A stretch of DNA of 64,000 bases. It comes from Thauera sedimentorum (GTDB taxonomy: Bacteria > Pseudomonadota > Gammaproteobacteria > Burkholderiales > Rhodocyclaceae). The stretch spans positions 434,001 to 498,000 of the forward strand of contig NZ_JACTAH010000002.1 of assembly GCF_014489115.1 (NCBI RefSeq), given 5' to 3'. Numbering within the stretch: the stretch's first letter is position 1; each line of letters begins with the position of its first letter. Made by a program: the position numbers and the translations under genes. Shown in pieces: positions 1-8,973 of the stretch. The notes beneath the pieces are model-generated. The model made no database searches. It worked only from the letters and a program-made list of their open reading frames with translations, and was not told the DNA's origin.

Positions 1-26
1 CAACGCCCCCGTCCGCAGCACCTCCC

Positions 27-455
27 ATGCCCGAACAAGCCGACCGCAAGACCTTTGCCTGGCCCGTCAGGGTGTACTACGAGGATACCGACGCCGCCGG
101 GGTGGTGTACTACGCCAACTACCTGCGTTTCTGCGAGCGCGCGCGCACCGAATGGCTGCGCGAAGCCGGCTTCGGCCAGCAGCGCATGATCGACGAGCGC
201 GGCCTGGGCTTCGTGGTGCGCTCGTTCAGTGCGGATTACCGCCGCCCGGCCCTGCTCGACGACGCCCTGCAGGTCGTCTCCCACATCGACAAGCTGGGCC
301 GCGCGAGCATCGATTTCGTGCAACGTGTCATGCGTGGCGACGAACTGCTGTTCGACGCCCGCGTGGCGATCGCCTGCGTCGACCTCGCGCACCGCAAACC
401 CGCCGCCCTGCCGGACGATGTCAGGGCCCAACTCTCCCGCTTCGTGTCAGCATGA
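27..455 (+). CDS. ybgC: YbgC-type acyl-CoA thioesterase of the Tol-Pal operon
   Basis: A 142-residue hot-dog fold thioesterase. The N-terminal block YYEDTDAAGVVYYANYLRF carries the family's catalytic Asp and the conserved Tyr/Asn context of YbgC. In the family it hydrolyses acyl-CoA or acyl-ACP thioesters in the cytoplasm and is the usual first gene of tol-pal operons. The stop overlaps the tolQ start (ATGA, 452-455), so translation is coupled. The start at 27 gives a normal family length. The 26 bases before it are too short to show a promoter. Confidence 0.95.
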   Translation: MPEQADRKTFAWPVRVYYEDTDAAGVVYYANYLRFCERARTEWLREAGFGQQRMIDERGLGFVVRSFSADYRRPALLDDALQVVSHIDKLGRASIDFVQRVMRGDELLFDARVAIACVDLAHRKPAALPDDVRAQLSRFVSA

Positions 456-1126
456 CCGTCACCCAAGACCTTTCCATCCTCAGCCTGATCGCCGAGGCCA
501 GCGTCCTCGTCCAGCTCGTCATGGCCTTGCTGGCCGGCCTGTCCCTGGTGTCCTGGTACTGGATCTTCCGCAAGTCCTTCCAGATCCGCTCCTCGCGCAC
601 CAAGACCGGTGAGTTCGAGCGCGACTTCTGGAGCGGCGGCGACCTCAACGCGCTGTTCCAGTCGGCCAGCGCGGCGCGCCACCACAGCGGCGGCATGGAA
701 CGCATCTTCGAGGCGGGCTATCGCGAGTACACCAAGCTGCGCGCCAAGAGCCACGACCACGACGCCATCATCGAAGGCTCGCGCCGCGCGATGCGCGCCA
801 CCTACCAGCGCGAGGTGGACGACCTCGAAGCGCACCTCGCCTTCCTCGCCTCGGTCGGCTCGGTGTCGCCCTACATCGGCCTGCTCGGCACGGTGTGGGG
901 GATCATGAACTCCTTCCGCGGCCTGTCCAACATGACCTCGGCGACGCTCTCACACGTCGCCCCCGGCATCGCCGAAGCCCTGGTGGCCACCGCCATCGGC
1001 CTGTTCGCCGCCATTCCGGCCGTGGTCGCCTACAACCGCTTCGCCCATGACATCGACCGGATCAGCATCCGCTTCGAGAGCTTCATGGAAGAGTTCTCCA
1101 ACATCCTGCAGCGCCAGCTGCGCTGA
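452..1126 (+). CDS. tolQ: Tol-Pal inner-membrane proton channel subunit TolQ
   Basis: A 224-residue MotA/TolQ/ExbB family protein. An N-terminal membrane segment (about residues 15-38) is followed by a cytoplasmic domain and two C-terminal helices. The segment around GLLGTVWGIMNSFRGL is the family signature, and the last helix contains VATAIGLFAAIPAVV. With TolR it forms the proton-motive-force-driven motor that energises TolA during outer-membrane constriction. I chose the ATG at 452, which overlaps the ybgC stop. A longer in-frame start at 152 would lie inside ybgC and add an unrelated Arg-rich extension. Confidence 0.96.
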   Translation: MTVTQDLSILSLIAEASVLVQLVMALLAGLSLVSWYWIFRKSFQIRSSRTKTGEFERDFWSGGDLNALFQSASAARHHSGGMERIFEAGYREYTKLRAKSHDHDAIIEGSRRAMRATYQREVDDLEAHLAFLASVGSVSPYIGLLGTVWGIMNSFRGLSNMTSATLSHVAPGIAEALVATAIGLFAAIPAVVAYNRFAHDIDRISIRFESFMEEFSNILQRQLR

Positions 1127-1144
1127 GGCGGCAGGAGTCCGACG

Positions 1145-1549
1145 ATGCGTCAGCGCCGCCTGATGAACCAGATCAACGTCGTGCCCTACATCGACGTGAT
1201 GCTGGTCTTGCTGGTGATCTTCATGGTCACCGCGCCGATGATCCAGACCGGCAACATCGACGTGCCGACCGCCGGGCCGGCGACCAGCCCGCCGTCCGAG
1301 GCGATGATCATCGAGGTCGAGGCCGACCGCAGCATTTCGGTCAAGCGCACGGCCAGCAGCACTGCGCTCAAGGTCACCGACCTTGAGTTCCAGCGTTTCC
1401 TGCGCGAAGCCCTGGAAGCCGATCCCGAGCAGCCTTTCCTGATCGCCGCCGACAAGACCCTGCCCTATCAGAAGGTCGTCGACGTCCTGGAGGCGGTACG
1501 CACCGCCGGCGTGCGCAAGGTCAGCCTGCAGACCGCGAGCGGCCAATGA
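1145..1549 (+). CDS. tolR: Tol-Pal system protein TolR
   Basis: A 134-residue ExbD/TolR protein with one membrane helix near residues 12-32. The sequence [19 protein letters not shown] contains the membrane Asp of the TolQR proton channel (the D in YIDVMLVLL). The periplasmic part is the ExbD fold. It lies 18 bp after tolQ and overlaps tolA by 4 bp (ATGA at 1546). It acts with TolQ as stator and peptidoglycan-interacting part of the motor. Confidence 0.96.
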   Translation: MRQRRLMNQINVVPYIDVMLVLLVIFMVTAPMIQTGNIDVPTAGPATSPPSEAMIIEVEADRSISVKRTASSTALKVTDLEFQRFLREALEADPEQPFLIAADKTLPYQKVVDVLEAVRTAGVRKVSLQTASGQ

Positions 1550-2421
1550 ACGACTACCTCCTCCAGCGCGAGCCGCCGCCGGGCAAGTGGGCCTCGCTCG
1601 CCCTGGCGGTGGGGGTCCATCTCGCGCTGTTCGCCTTTCTGTTCTTCGGTCTGTCCTGGCAAAGCCGCGAACCCGGCAGCCTGGAGGTGAGCCTGGTCGA
1701 CGCACCCCCGGCGCCCAAGCCGCAGCCGGCCCCGCAGCCCAAGCCGCAGCCCAAGCCCGAACCGCCGAAGCCGGAACCAAAACCGGAACCGAAGCCGGAG
1801 CCCAAGCCCGAGCCGAAGGTCGAGCCGAAGGTCGAGCCCAAGCCGCAGCCCAAGCCGGAGGTCGCCACCAAGCCGCCGAAGCCCGAGCCCAAGCCCGAAC
1901 CGAAGCCGCAGCCCAAACCGGAACCGAAACCGGAGCCCAAACCCGAGCCGAAACCGAAGCCTGAGCCGAAACCTGAACCGAAGCCCAAGCCTGAACCCAA
2001 GCCGGAGCCGAAACCCAAGCCGGTCGAACCTGCGCAGCCGGACTACCTGAAGGAAATGCTGGAACGCGAAACCCGCGACGCCGGACTGGAGCGCATGCTG
2101 CGCGCGGAAGAGGCCCGCCTGGCCGCCTCGCGCAGCGCCGCCGCGGCCGACGCCTACCGCACTGCCATCGCCACCAAGGTGCGCGGCAACCTGCTGCGTC
2201 CCCCCGGCCTGCAAGGCAATCCGGAAGCGGTGTTCACCGTGGACCAACTGCCCACCGGCGAGGTCATCAACGTGCGCCTGGCGCGCTCCTCGGGCATTCC
2301 CGCGCTGGACGATGCCATCGAACGCGCCATCCGCCGCTCCAGCCCACTGCCGCTGCCGCAGGAACGCTCCTTGTTCCAGCGCACCCTGGAACTGAAGTTC
2401 CGCCCGCTGGAGGACGACTAA
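1546..2421 (+). CDS. tolA: Tol-Pal energy-transducing protein TolA, with a Pro-Lys/Glu-rich middle domain
   Basis: A 291-residue protein. One membrane helix (about residues 15-38) is followed by a long low-complexity [12 protein letters not shown] region (about 54-163). The C-terminal domain (about 200-291) has the TolA/TonB C-terminal pattern ([27 protein letters not shown]). It spans the periplasm and links TolQR to Pal/TolB. The middle domain is proline-rich like TonB rather than the Ala-rich helix of enterobacterial TolA. Position between tolR and tolB and the C-terminal domain support TolA over TonB. Confidence 0.92.
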   Translation: MNDYLLQREPPPGKWASLALAVGVHLALFAFLFFGLSWQSREPGSLEVSLVDAPPAPKPQPAPQPKPQPKPEPPKPEPKPEPKPEPKPEPKVEPKVEPKPQPKPEVATKPPKPEPKPEPKPQPKPEPKPEPKPEPKPKPEPKPEPKPKPEPKPEPKPKPVEPAQPDYLKEMLERETRDAGLERMLRAEEARLAASRSAAAADAYRTAIATKVRGNLLRPPGLQGNPEAVFTVDQLPTGEVINVRLARSSGIPALDDAIERAIRRSSPLPLPQERSLFQRTLELKFRPLEDD

Positions 2422-2459
2422 TGTCCACCATTGGTTTAGAATTTGCCGCCATTGCCGCC

Positions 2460-3743
2460 ATGATCAAGACACTTCGCACCCTCCGCCTCGCCATCGCCGC
2501 CTTGCTGGCAGCCTTCGCCGTCGCCGCCCACGCCCAGCTCTCGATCGAGATCACCGGCGCGGGCGCCAGCCGCATGCCGGTCGCCATCCCCATCTTCGAG
2601 AGCGAAAGCGCCCTGCCGCGCGGCATCACCGACGTGGTGCGCGCCGACCTGGAGCGTAGCGGGCTGTTCAGCCTGGTGGACATCGGCCCGATCGCCCTGC
2701 CCGAATCCGTGGTGCCCGACCTCGCCGGCTTCCGCAGCCGCGGCGCGGACGCCATCCTCACCGGCACCGTGGTGCCCTTGCCCGACGGCCGCTTCGAAGT
2801 GCGCTTCCGCCTGTTCGACACCCAGCGCCAGGTGGAACTGGGCGCCCAGGCCCTGCGCATGGCACCTCAGCAGAACCGCGCCACCGCGCACCGCATCGCC
2901 GACTTCGTGTACGAGAAGCTCACCGGCCAGCCGGGCTACTTCGCCACGCGCATCGCCTACGTGGTCAAGAGCGGCCCGCGCTACGAACTGCAGATCGCCG
3001 ACGCCGACGGCGCCAACGCGCAGGCCGCGCTGGTATCGCGCGAGCCGATCATCTCGCCGGCCTGGTCGCCCGACGGCCAGCGCCTGGCCTACGTGTCCTT
3101 CGAAGCCAAGAAGCCCATCGTCTACATCCACACCCTGGTCACCGGCCAGCGCCAGGTGGTGGCCAACTTCAAGGGCTCCAACTCGGCGCCCGCCTGGTCG
3201 CCCGACGGCCGCCAGCTCGCGGTGGTGCTGACCAAGGACGGCCTGTCGCAGCTCTACCTGATCAATGCCGACGGCTCCGGCGTGCGCCGCATCGCCACCT
3301 CGGCAGGCATCGACACCGAGCCGGCGTTCTCGCCGGACGGCCAGTGGATCTACTTCACTTCCGATCGCGGCGGCAGTCCGCAGATCTACCGCATTCCTGT
3401 CACGGGCGGCGCCGCCCAGCGAGTGACCTTCGAAGGTGGCTACAACGTGACCCCGCGCCCCTCGCCGGACGGTCGCACGCTCGCCTACATCACCCGCAAC
3501 AGCGGGCGCTTCCAGGTCGCCGTGCTCGACCTGGCCTCGCGACAGACCATGATCCTCACCGATTCGGCGCGTGACGAATCGCCCAGCTTCGCTCCCAACG
3601 GCCGCATGATCCTCTACGCCTCCGAAAGCGGTGGCCGCGGGGTACTGGCAGCCGTTTCGGCGGACGGGCGGGTGCGTCAACGCCTGTCGGTAGAGGCCGC
3701 CGACGTCCGCGAGCCCGCCTGGGGTCCGCTGCCGCGGCAATAA
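2460..3743 (+). CDS. tolB: Tol-Pal periplasmic beta-propeller protein TolB
   Basis: A 427-residue protein (E. coli TolB is about 430). It has a signal peptide (MIKTLRTLRLAIAALLAAF, cleavage after AHA), an N-terminal alpha/beta domain, then repeated WD40-like PD40 blades with the recurrent motif PAWSPDGRQLA/PSPDGRTLAYI. It binds Pal and mediates its contacts with TolA in the periplasm. An upstream in-frame ATG at 2421 overlaps the tolA stop but would put 13 residues before the signal peptide, so I prefer 2460. The 2421 start remains possible. Confidence 0.95.
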   Translation: MIKTLRTLRLAIAALLAAFAVAAHAQLSIEITGAGASRMPVAIPIFESESALPRGITDVVRADLERSGLFSLVDIGPIALPESVVPDLAGFRSRGADAILTGTVVPLPDGRFEVRFRLFDTQRQVELGAQALRMAPQQNRATAHRIADFVYEKLTGQPGYFATRIAYVVKSGPRYELQIADADGANAQAALVSREPIISPAWSPDGQRLAYVSFEAKKPIVYIHTLVTGQRQVVANFKGSNSAPAWSPDGRQLAVVLTKDGLSQLYLINADGSGVRRIATSAGIDTEPAFSPDGQWIYFTSDRGGSPQIYRIPVTGGAAQRVTFEGGYNVTPRPSPDGRTLAYITRNSGRFQVAVLDLASRQTMILTDSARDESPSFAPNGRMILYASESGGRGVLAAVSADGRVRQRLSVEAADVREPAWGPLPRQ

Positions 3744-3795
3744 CAGTGCTGTACCCAAACTGCTGTCCTACACAATGAAAACCGGAGAAAACTCA

Positions 3796-4314
3796 ATGAA
3801 GAAGCTCATCCTGCCCGCGCTGCTGGCTTCCCTGCTGGCTGCCTGCGGCACCACCGGCACTTCCGACATGAGCGGCGCTGCCGTCGAAGACCGCAGCGGC
3901 GCGGGCGTGGCGACCGTCACCGCCCCGGGCGTCTCGGGCGCCGGCATTGCCGCGCTCACCGATCCGAACAACATCCTGTCCAAGCGCAGCGTGCACTTCG
4001 ACTTCGACAGCTTCGTGATCAAGCCCGAGTACAGCGCGCTGATCGAGGCGCATGCCCGCTTCCTGGTGCAGAACCCGCAGATGAAGATGCTGATCCAGGG
4101 CAACACCGACGAGCGCGGCAGCCGCGAGTACAACCTGGCGCTGGGCCAGAAGCGTGCCGACGCCGTGCGCCGTGCGCTGACCCTGCTGGGTGCGGCCGAG
4201 TCGCAGATCGAGTCGGTCAGCCTGGGTGAAGAGAAGCCGCGCTGCACCGACGGCACCGAGGCCTGCTTCGCGCAGAACCGCCGCGGCGACATGCTCTACA
4301 CGGGCGAATTCTGA
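3796..4314 (+). CDS. pal: Peptidoglycan-associated outer-membrane lipoprotein Pal
   Basis: A 172-residue lipoprotein. The signal peptide ends in a lipobox (LLASLLAAC, lipidated Cys at about residue 18). The C-terminal OmpA-like domain has FDFDSFVIKPEY and the meso-DAP binding pattern GNTDERGSREYNLALGQKR. It anchors the outer membrane to peptidoglycan and is the terminal partner of TolA/TolB. The ATG at 3796 follows GGAGAAA at good distance. The in-frame ATG at 3775 would put seven residues before the signal sequence and is less likely. Confidence 0.96.
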   Translation: MKKLILPALLASLLAACGTTGTSDMSGAAVEDRSGAGVATVTAPGVSGAGIAALTDPNNILSKRSVHFDFDSFVIKPEYSALIEAHARFLVQNPQMKMLIQGNTDERGSREYNLALGQKRADAVRRALTLLGAAESQIESVSLGEEKPRCTDGTEACFAQNRRGDMLYTGEF

Positions 4315-5018
4315 TGAAGCGCCTCGTACCGCTGGCGGCGCTTCTCATCCTGCCGACCGTCGCCTCCGCCCAGCTGTTCGGGGGCGGCGAGACCCAACGC
4401 CAGGTCGACGAGCTGCGCGAGAACGTCAACCAGCGGCTCGAGGCGAGCAGCCGCGCGCAGCTCGAACTGTCCAGTCAGAACGAGCTGCTGCGCGCAGAGG
4501 TCGCCCGTCTGCGCGGGCAGATCGAAGTGCTGATGCACGAGGTCGAATCGCTCAAGCAACGCCAGCGCGACTTCTATGTCGACCTGGACGATCGCCTGAG
4601 GCGGCTCGAATCACCGGGCGGAGCAGCCCAGTCGGCCGCCGACCCGGCCGCCGAATCGGCCGAGTACGAAACCGCGCTGAACCTCCTCAAAGACGGCAAG
4701 CACCGCGAGGCGCTGACCGCCTTCGACGGTTTCATCGCCAAGTACACCAACAGCGGCTTCCTGCCGGGCGCCCATTTCTGGGCCGGCAACGCCGCGCTGC
4801 AGGCCAAGGAAGTGGCCACCGCAGCCAATCATTTCAACACCATCCTGGCGCGCTGGCCGGCCGACGCGGTCGCCCCGGACGCCATGCTGGGCCTGGCCAA
4901 CAGCCAGCAGGCGCTGGGCGACGCCAAGGCCTCGCAACGCACCCTGCAATCGGTGGTCGAACGCTATCCCGAGAGCACTGCCGCCAAGGCCGCCCGCCAG
5001 CGCCTGGGCATCCGCTGA
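4314..5018 (+). CDS. cpoB: Cell division coordinator CpoB (YbgF)
   Basis: A 234-residue periplasmic protein. It has a signal peptide (residues 1-19, ending VASAQ), an N-terminal coiled coil (about 25-100, heptads rich in Glu, Leu and Arg) and a C-terminal TPR domain (about 118-234; EYETALNLLKDGKHREALTA, PDAMLGLANSQQALGD). In E. coli it links TolA to PBP1B. It is the last gene of the tol-pal operon; its ATG overlaps the pal stop by one base (TGATG). Confidence 0.94.
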   Translation: MKRLVPLAALLILPTVASAQLFGGGETQRQVDELRENVNQRLEASSRAQLELSSQNELLRAEVARLRGQIEVLMHEVESLKQRQRDFYVDLDDRLRRLESPGGAAQSAADPAAESAEYETALNLLKDGKHREALTAFDGFIAKYTNSGFLPGAHFWAGNAALQAKEVATAANHFNTILARWPADAVAPDAMLGLANSQQALGDAKASQRTLQSVVERYPESTAAKAARQRLGIR

Positions 5019-5023
5019 GGGCC

Positions 5024-5686
5024 ATGAACACCACCACCGGGCGCAGCACACGGCTGCGCCTGACCGAGATCTTCGCGTCCGTGCAGGGCGAGTCGACCCG
5101 CGTCGGCCTGCCCACGGTGTTCGTCCGCCTCACCGGCTGTCCGCTGCGCTGCGTGTGGTGCGACACCGAGTACGCCTTCAACGGCGGCGAAACCCACGGG
5201 GTAGACGAGATCGTACGCATGGTCGCCGCCCACGGCCTGCGCCATGTGTGCGTCACCGGCGGCGAGCCGCTGGCCCAGAAGGGCTGCTCGGCACTGCTCA
5301 CCGCGCTGTGCGACGCCGGTTTCGACGTGTCGCTGGAAACCAGCGGCGCGCTCGACATCTCGACGGTCGACCCACGGGTGGCGCGCATCATGGACCTCAA
5401 GGCACCCGGCTCGGGCGAGGAGGCCAAGAACCGTTGGGCCAACATCGACCAGCTGCGCCGCGGCGACGAGGTCAAGATCGTGCTCGCCGACGAGGCCGAC
5501 TATGCCTGGGCGCGCGAGCAGATCGCCACCCACGGGCTGGCCGGGCGCTGCGAAGTGCTGCTCTCGCCGGTGGCCGGACAACTCGACCCGGCGCAACTGG
5601 CCGAGTGGATCGTGCGCGACCGCCTGCCGGTGCGCTTCCAACTTCAACTGCACAAGGTGCTCTGGGCCGACGCCCGCGGCAAGTGA
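5024..5686 (+). CDS. queE: 7-carboxy-7-deazaguanine synthase QueE
   Basis: A 220-residue radical SAM enzyme. The cluster-binding motif is C-x3-C-x2-C in [15 protein letters not shown], and the CVTGGEPL motif follows. QueE converts 6-carboxytetrahydropterin to 7-carboxy-7-deazaguanine in queuosine synthesis. It begins only 5 bp after cpoB and is followed by queC, the next pathway enzyme. The ATG at 5024 gives a standard length. A long frame running in from upstream is an artefact of cpoB in another frame. Confidence 0.95.
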   Translation: MNTTTGRSTRLRLTEIFASVQGESTRVGLPTVFVRLTGCPLRCVWCDTEYAFNGGETHGVDEIVRMVAAHGLRHVCVTGGEPLAQKGCSALLTALCDAGFDVSLETSGALDISTVDPRVARIMDLKAPGSGEEAKNRWANIDQLRRGDEVKIVLADEADYAWAREQIATHGLAGRCEVLLSPVAGQLDPAQLAEWIVRDRLPVRFQLQLHKVLWADARGK

Positions 5687-5723
5687 GCCCCGGCGGCGCC
5701 CAGCATCACCGACACGACCGACC

Positions 5724-6416
5724 ATGGAACAGACCCGTCGCGCCATCGTCCTGCTCTCCGGGGGCCTCGATTCGGCCACCTGCCTCGCCATCGCCCGCGA
5801 CATGGGCTTCGAGTGCTATGCCCTGTCGGTGGCCTACGGCCAGCGCCACGCGGCCGAACTGACCGCATCCAAGCGCGTCGCCGACGCGCTGGGCGCCCGC
5901 GAACACCGTCTGGCACGGGTCAACCTGGGCCAGTTCGGCGGCTCGGCACTCACCGACCCGGCCATTCCGGTTCCCGAGGAAGGCGGCGGCAGCGGAATAC
6001 CGGTCACCTATGTGCCGGCGCGCAACACCGTGATGCTGTCCATCGCCCTGGCCTGGGCCGAAGTGCTCGACGCGCACGACATCTTCGTCGGGGTCAATGC
6101 GGTCGACTACTCCGGCTATCCGGACTGCCGTCCCGAGTTCATCCGCGCCTTCGAGAACATGGCCAACCTCGCCACCAAGGCCGGTGTCGAAGGCACCCGG
6201 CTGCACATCCACGCACCACTGATCGAACTGTCCAAGGCCGAGATCATCCAGCTCGGCACCCGCCTGGGCGTGGACTACGGCATCACCGTGACCTGCTACC
6301 AGGCCGACGAGCAGGGCCGGGCCTGCGGGCGCTGTGAAGCCTGCCGCCTGCGCCGCGCCGGCTTCCAGGCGGCGGGCATCGAGGACCCGACCCCGTACCA
6401 GGGGCGCGAGGGCTGA
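5724..6416 (+). CDS. queC: 7-cyano-7-deazaguanine synthase QueC
   Basis: A 230-residue ATP-dependent enzyme that makes preQ0 from the QueE product. The N-terminal PP-loop is [13 protein letters not shown]. The C-terminal zinc-binding cysteines are in [18 protein letters not shown]. It sits 37 bp downstream of queE in the same direction, so the two are probably cotranscribed. Confidence 0.96.
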   Translation: MEQTRRAIVLLSGGLDSATCLAIARDMGFECYALSVAYGQRHAAELTASKRVADALGAREHRLARVNLGQFGGSALTDPAIPVPEEGGGSGIPVTYVPARNTVMLSIALAWAEVLDAHDIFVGVNAVDYSGYPDCRPEFIRAFENMANLATKAGVEGTRLHIHAPLIELSKAEIIQLGTRLGVDYGITVTCYQADEQGRACGRCEACRLRRAGFQAAGIEDPTPYQGREG

Positions 6417-6511
6417 GCCTGCCCGGATCGGGGCGCGTGCAGACGCGGAAACTCCGGCCCGACGTTTTTTTCCAATAGAATCCGGAACCTTTCGGATCGA
6501 ACACGCACGCC

Positions 6512-7618
6512 ATGGACGAAACCGTCGTTGCCTCCTCCACCATCGCCTGGCTGGCCTTCGCCCTCGGCGTGGTCTTCGGCGCAGTCGGCAACAAGACCAA
6601 TTTCTGCACCCTGGGCGCCGTCTCCGACGCGGTGAACATGGGCGACTGGGGCCGCATGCGCATGTGGATGCTGGCCATCGCGGTCGCCATCCTCGGCACC
6701 AGCGCCCTGCAGTTCGCCGGCCTGCTCGACGTTTCCAAATCGATCTACACCGGCAGCCGGCTGATCTGGCTGTCCAACGTGCTCGGCGGCCTGGCCTTCG
6801 GCGTCGGCATGACGCTGGCCTCGGGCTGCGGCAGCAAGACGCTGATCCGCATCGGCGGCGGCAACCTCAAGTCGCTGGTGGTATTCGTGTTCCTCGGTCT
6901 GGCGGCCTACATGACCATGCGCGGACTGTTCGGCGTGTGGCGGGTGCAATGGCTGGACAGCGTGGCCGTCGAACTGGGCTCGGGCCAGCACCTGCCGGCC
7001 CTGCTCGCCGCTGGCGGCATGGCACCGGAACGCGCCCTGTTGCTGGCAACCGCGGTGGTCGGCGGCCTGCTGCTCGCCGCCGCGCTGGCCCGCCGCGACG
7101 CCTGGCGCGCCGACGTCCTGCTTGGCGGCATCGTGGTCGGCCTGGTGGTGATCGGTGGCTGGTACGTCACCGGCCACGTCGGCTATGTCGTCGAGCACCC
7201 CGAAACCCTGGAGGAAGCCTTCGTCGGCACCAACAGCGGCCGGGCGGAGTCCTTCACCTTCGTCGCCCCGCTCGCCTACACGCTGGAACTGCTGATGCTG
7301 TGGAGCGACACCAGCCGCATCGTCACCTTCGGCATTGCCGGCGCGCTCGGCGTCGTGGCCGGCTCGGCGCTGTACGCCCTGCTCACCCGCAGCTTCCGCG
7401 TCGAGAGCTTCCGCGACTCCGGCGATCTGATCCGCCACCTGCTGGGCGCGGTGCTGATGGGCTTCGGCGGCGTCACCGCCTTCGGCTGCACCATCGGCCA
7501 GGGCGTGAGCGGTTTCTCAACGCTGTCGGTGGGCTCCATCCTCACCACGCTGTCCATCGTCGCCGGCGCCGCGCTGACGATGAAGGTGCAGTACTGGATC
7601 ATGATGCGGGAAGCCTGA
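6512..7618 (+). CDS. YeeE/YedE family membrane protein, probable sulfur-compound transporter
   Basis: A 368-residue polytopic membrane protein with about ten hydrophobic helices. Conserved cysteines occur in three helix-end motifs: NKTNFCTLGAVSDA, MTLASGCGSKTLIR and TAFGCTIGQGVSG. These are the family hallmarks; the characterised member TsuA imports thiosulfate through relayed cysteines. The protein is double length and contains both repeat halves. It is a single gene after queC with no sulfur-oxidation genes beside it, so the substrate is open (thiosulfate, selenium or another sulfur species). Confidence 0.8.
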   Translation: MDETVVASSTIAWLAFALGVVFGAVGNKTNFCTLGAVSDAVNMGDWGRMRMWMLAIAVAILGTSALQFAGLLDVSKSIYTGSRLIWLSNVLGGLAFGVGMTLASGCGSKTLIRIGGGNLKSLVVFVFLGLAAYMTMRGLFGVWRVQWLDSVAVELGSGQHLPALLAAGGMAPERALLLATAVVGGLLLAAALARRDAWRADVLLGGIVVGLVVIGGWYVTGHVGYVVEHPETLEEAFVGTNSGRAESFTFVAPLAYTLELLMLWSDTSRIVTFGIAGALGVVAGSALYALLTRSFRVESFRDSGDLIRHLLGAVLMGFGGVTAFGCTIGQGVSGFSTLSVGSILTTLSIVAGAALTMKVQYWIMMREA

Positions 7619-7645
7619 ACGCGGTTTCGCGTTCCAAACCCGCTC

Positions 7646-7674
7646 TTGACGGCGTTTTTCGCATCTTCTAGAAT
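7646..7674 (+). promoter_or_regulatory. Sigma-70 promoter for the tRNA-Lys genes
   Basis: A -35 TTGACG (7646-7651), 17-bp spacer and -10 TAGAAT (7669-7674) lie just before the first tRNA-Lys gene at 7690. Spacing is optimal and a GC-rich discriminator follows, as expected for a stable RNA promoter. Confidence 0.75.
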
Positions 7675-7689
7675 GCGCCCCTCTTCGGC

Positions 7690-7765
7690 GGGTCGTTAGC
7701 TCAGTTGGTAGAGCAGCGGACTTTTAATCCGTTGGTCGCTGGTTCGAGCCCAGCACGGCCTACCA
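7690..7765 (+). tRNA. tRNA-Lys (anticodon TTT)
   Basis: A 76-nt cloverleaf. The acceptor GGGTCGT pairs with ACGGCCT; the D arm is GCTCAGTTGGTAGAGC; the anticodon loop CTTTTAA is closed by GCGGA/TCCGT; the T loop is GGTTCGAGCCC; CCA is encoded at the end. Confidence 0.96.
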
Positions 7766-7800
7766 TTCGCGCTCCACGACAGTGCGAATTCCGAAGAACC

Positions 7801-7876
<76 letters not shown>

Positions 7877-7883
7877 ACACCGG

Positions 7884-7912
7884 AAAGGCCGACCTCGGAG
7901 TCGGCCTTTTCA
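7884..7912 (+). terminator. Rho-independent terminator after the tRNA-Lys pair
   Basis: A 10-bp stem AAAGGCCGAC / GTCGGCCTTT around a 6-nt loop ends in a short T-run. It begins 8 nt after the second tRNA. Confidence 0.85.
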
Positions 7913-7936
7913 TTTTCCGCCACCGCGGAGCAGCGC

Positions 7937-8380
7937 ATGCACATCTGGGTCGATGCCGACGCCTGTCCGGGCGCGATCAAGGAAATCCTCTTCCGCGCCG
8001 CCGGGCGCACCGGCCTTCCGCTGACCCTGGTGGCCAACCAGGCACTGCGGGTGCCGCCTTCCCCACACATCCGCATGGTGCAGGTGCCGGGCGGCTTCGA
8101 CGAGGCCGACAAGTACATCGCCGCGCGCGTTGCGGCCGGCGACCTGGTGATCACCGCAGACATCCCCCTGGCGGCCGAGGTGGTGGCGCGCGACGCGCAG
8201 GCGCTGAGCCCGCGCGGCGAGGCCTACGGCAAGGAGAACATCCGCGAGTTGCTGGACCTGCGCAACTTCATGGACACGCTGCGCGGCACCGGGGTGGATA
8301 CCGGCGGCCCGGCAGCCTTCAGCCAGGCGGACCGCCAGGCCTTCGCCAACCGTCTCGACCGCCTGCTGGCGCGACGCTGA
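7937..8380 (+). CDS. YaiI/YqxD family (UPF0178) protein
   Basis: A 147-residue UPF0178 protein. It starts with [19 protein letters not shown], the acidic PIN-like N-terminal motif of the family, and has [11 protein letters not shown] in the middle. The biochemical role is not established; the fold suggests a metal-dependent nuclease relative. I chose the ATG at 7937 because earlier in-frame starts would overlap the upstream tRNA and its terminator. Confidence 0.88.
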   Translation: MHIWVDADACPGAIKEILFRAAGRTGLPLTLVANQALRVPPSPHIRMVQVPGGFDEADKYIAARVAAGDLVITADIPLAAEVVARDAQALSPRGEAYGKENIRELLDLRNFMDTLRGTGVDTGGPAAFSQADRQAFANRLDRLLARR

Positions 8381-8387
8381 AGGGCGC

Positions 8388-8909
8388 TCAGCGCCGCGGC
8401 GCCTGCGGCAGGTTCTTCATCATCTCCTCGATGTTGATGTCCCCCATCCCGGGCATGCCCATCATGATCACGTCTCCCGGGCGCTGTCCCGGCTTGCAGG
8501 CCCCCAGCCAGCGGGCGTCCATCGTCATGGTGGTGCTGGCCATGCCTTCGAGCGGCGGGGTGTAGGTGGTCCTGATCTCGCCACGATAGCTGCGGCGGAA
8601 GTCGCCGCTGAACACGCCGCTGAAGCGCGCGGTCGAGCCCTCCACCCGGCAGGTGGCCTGGAAGATCACCCGGTTGCCCTCGCGCCGGTAGGACTGGTCG
8701 GTGCATTGCGAGTCCTCGTCGGGCTGTACGAAGAGCTCGTCCACCGAGTCGTCCACACAGGTCTGCATGGTCATGCCCATGCCGCCCATTTCGGCGAGCG
8801 CGGTCTTCATCTCCCACACGCCGGGGTCACGCTTGGGCAGGTCGTCGGCGGCAACGGCCGGCAGGGCGCAGGCGCCGGCCAGCAGCGCGATCACACAAGG
8901 CTTGTGCAT
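8388..8909 (-). CDS. DUF3617 family secreted protein
   Basis: A 173-residue protein with a signal peptide (cleavage after AVA, about residue 21). The mature domain begins PKRDPGVWEMKTAL and has the DUF3617 pattern with a conserved Cys pair (QTCVDDSVDE, QCTDQSYRR). Members are periplasmic and of unknown function. The C-terminus is Met-rich (MMGMPGMGDINIEEMM). It is convergent with the YaiI gene, with stops 7 bp apart. Confidence 0.8.
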   Translation of the reverse strand: MHKPCVIALLAGACALPAVAADDLPKRDPGVWEMKTALAEMGGMGMTMQTCVDDSVDELFVQPDEDSQCTDQSYRREGNRVIFQATCRVEGSTARFSGVFSGDFRRSYRGEIRTTYTPPLEGMASTTMTMDARWLGACKPGQRPGDVIMMGMPGMGDINIEEMMKNLPQAPRR

Positions 8910-8973
8910 GGGCTGTCTCCACGGATCGAAGGTGCGGCTATCTTACCCGCCCGCTCGTCCAAGGGCGGTGGCC

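Noticed and set aside
152..451. An N-terminal extension of TolQ
   Set aside because: It lies in ybgC in another frame and is Arg-rich; the ATG at 452 gives the family length.
1720..2035. Tandem DNA repeat as a separate element
   Set aside because: The periodicity is explained by the PKPEPKPE coding repeat of tolA.
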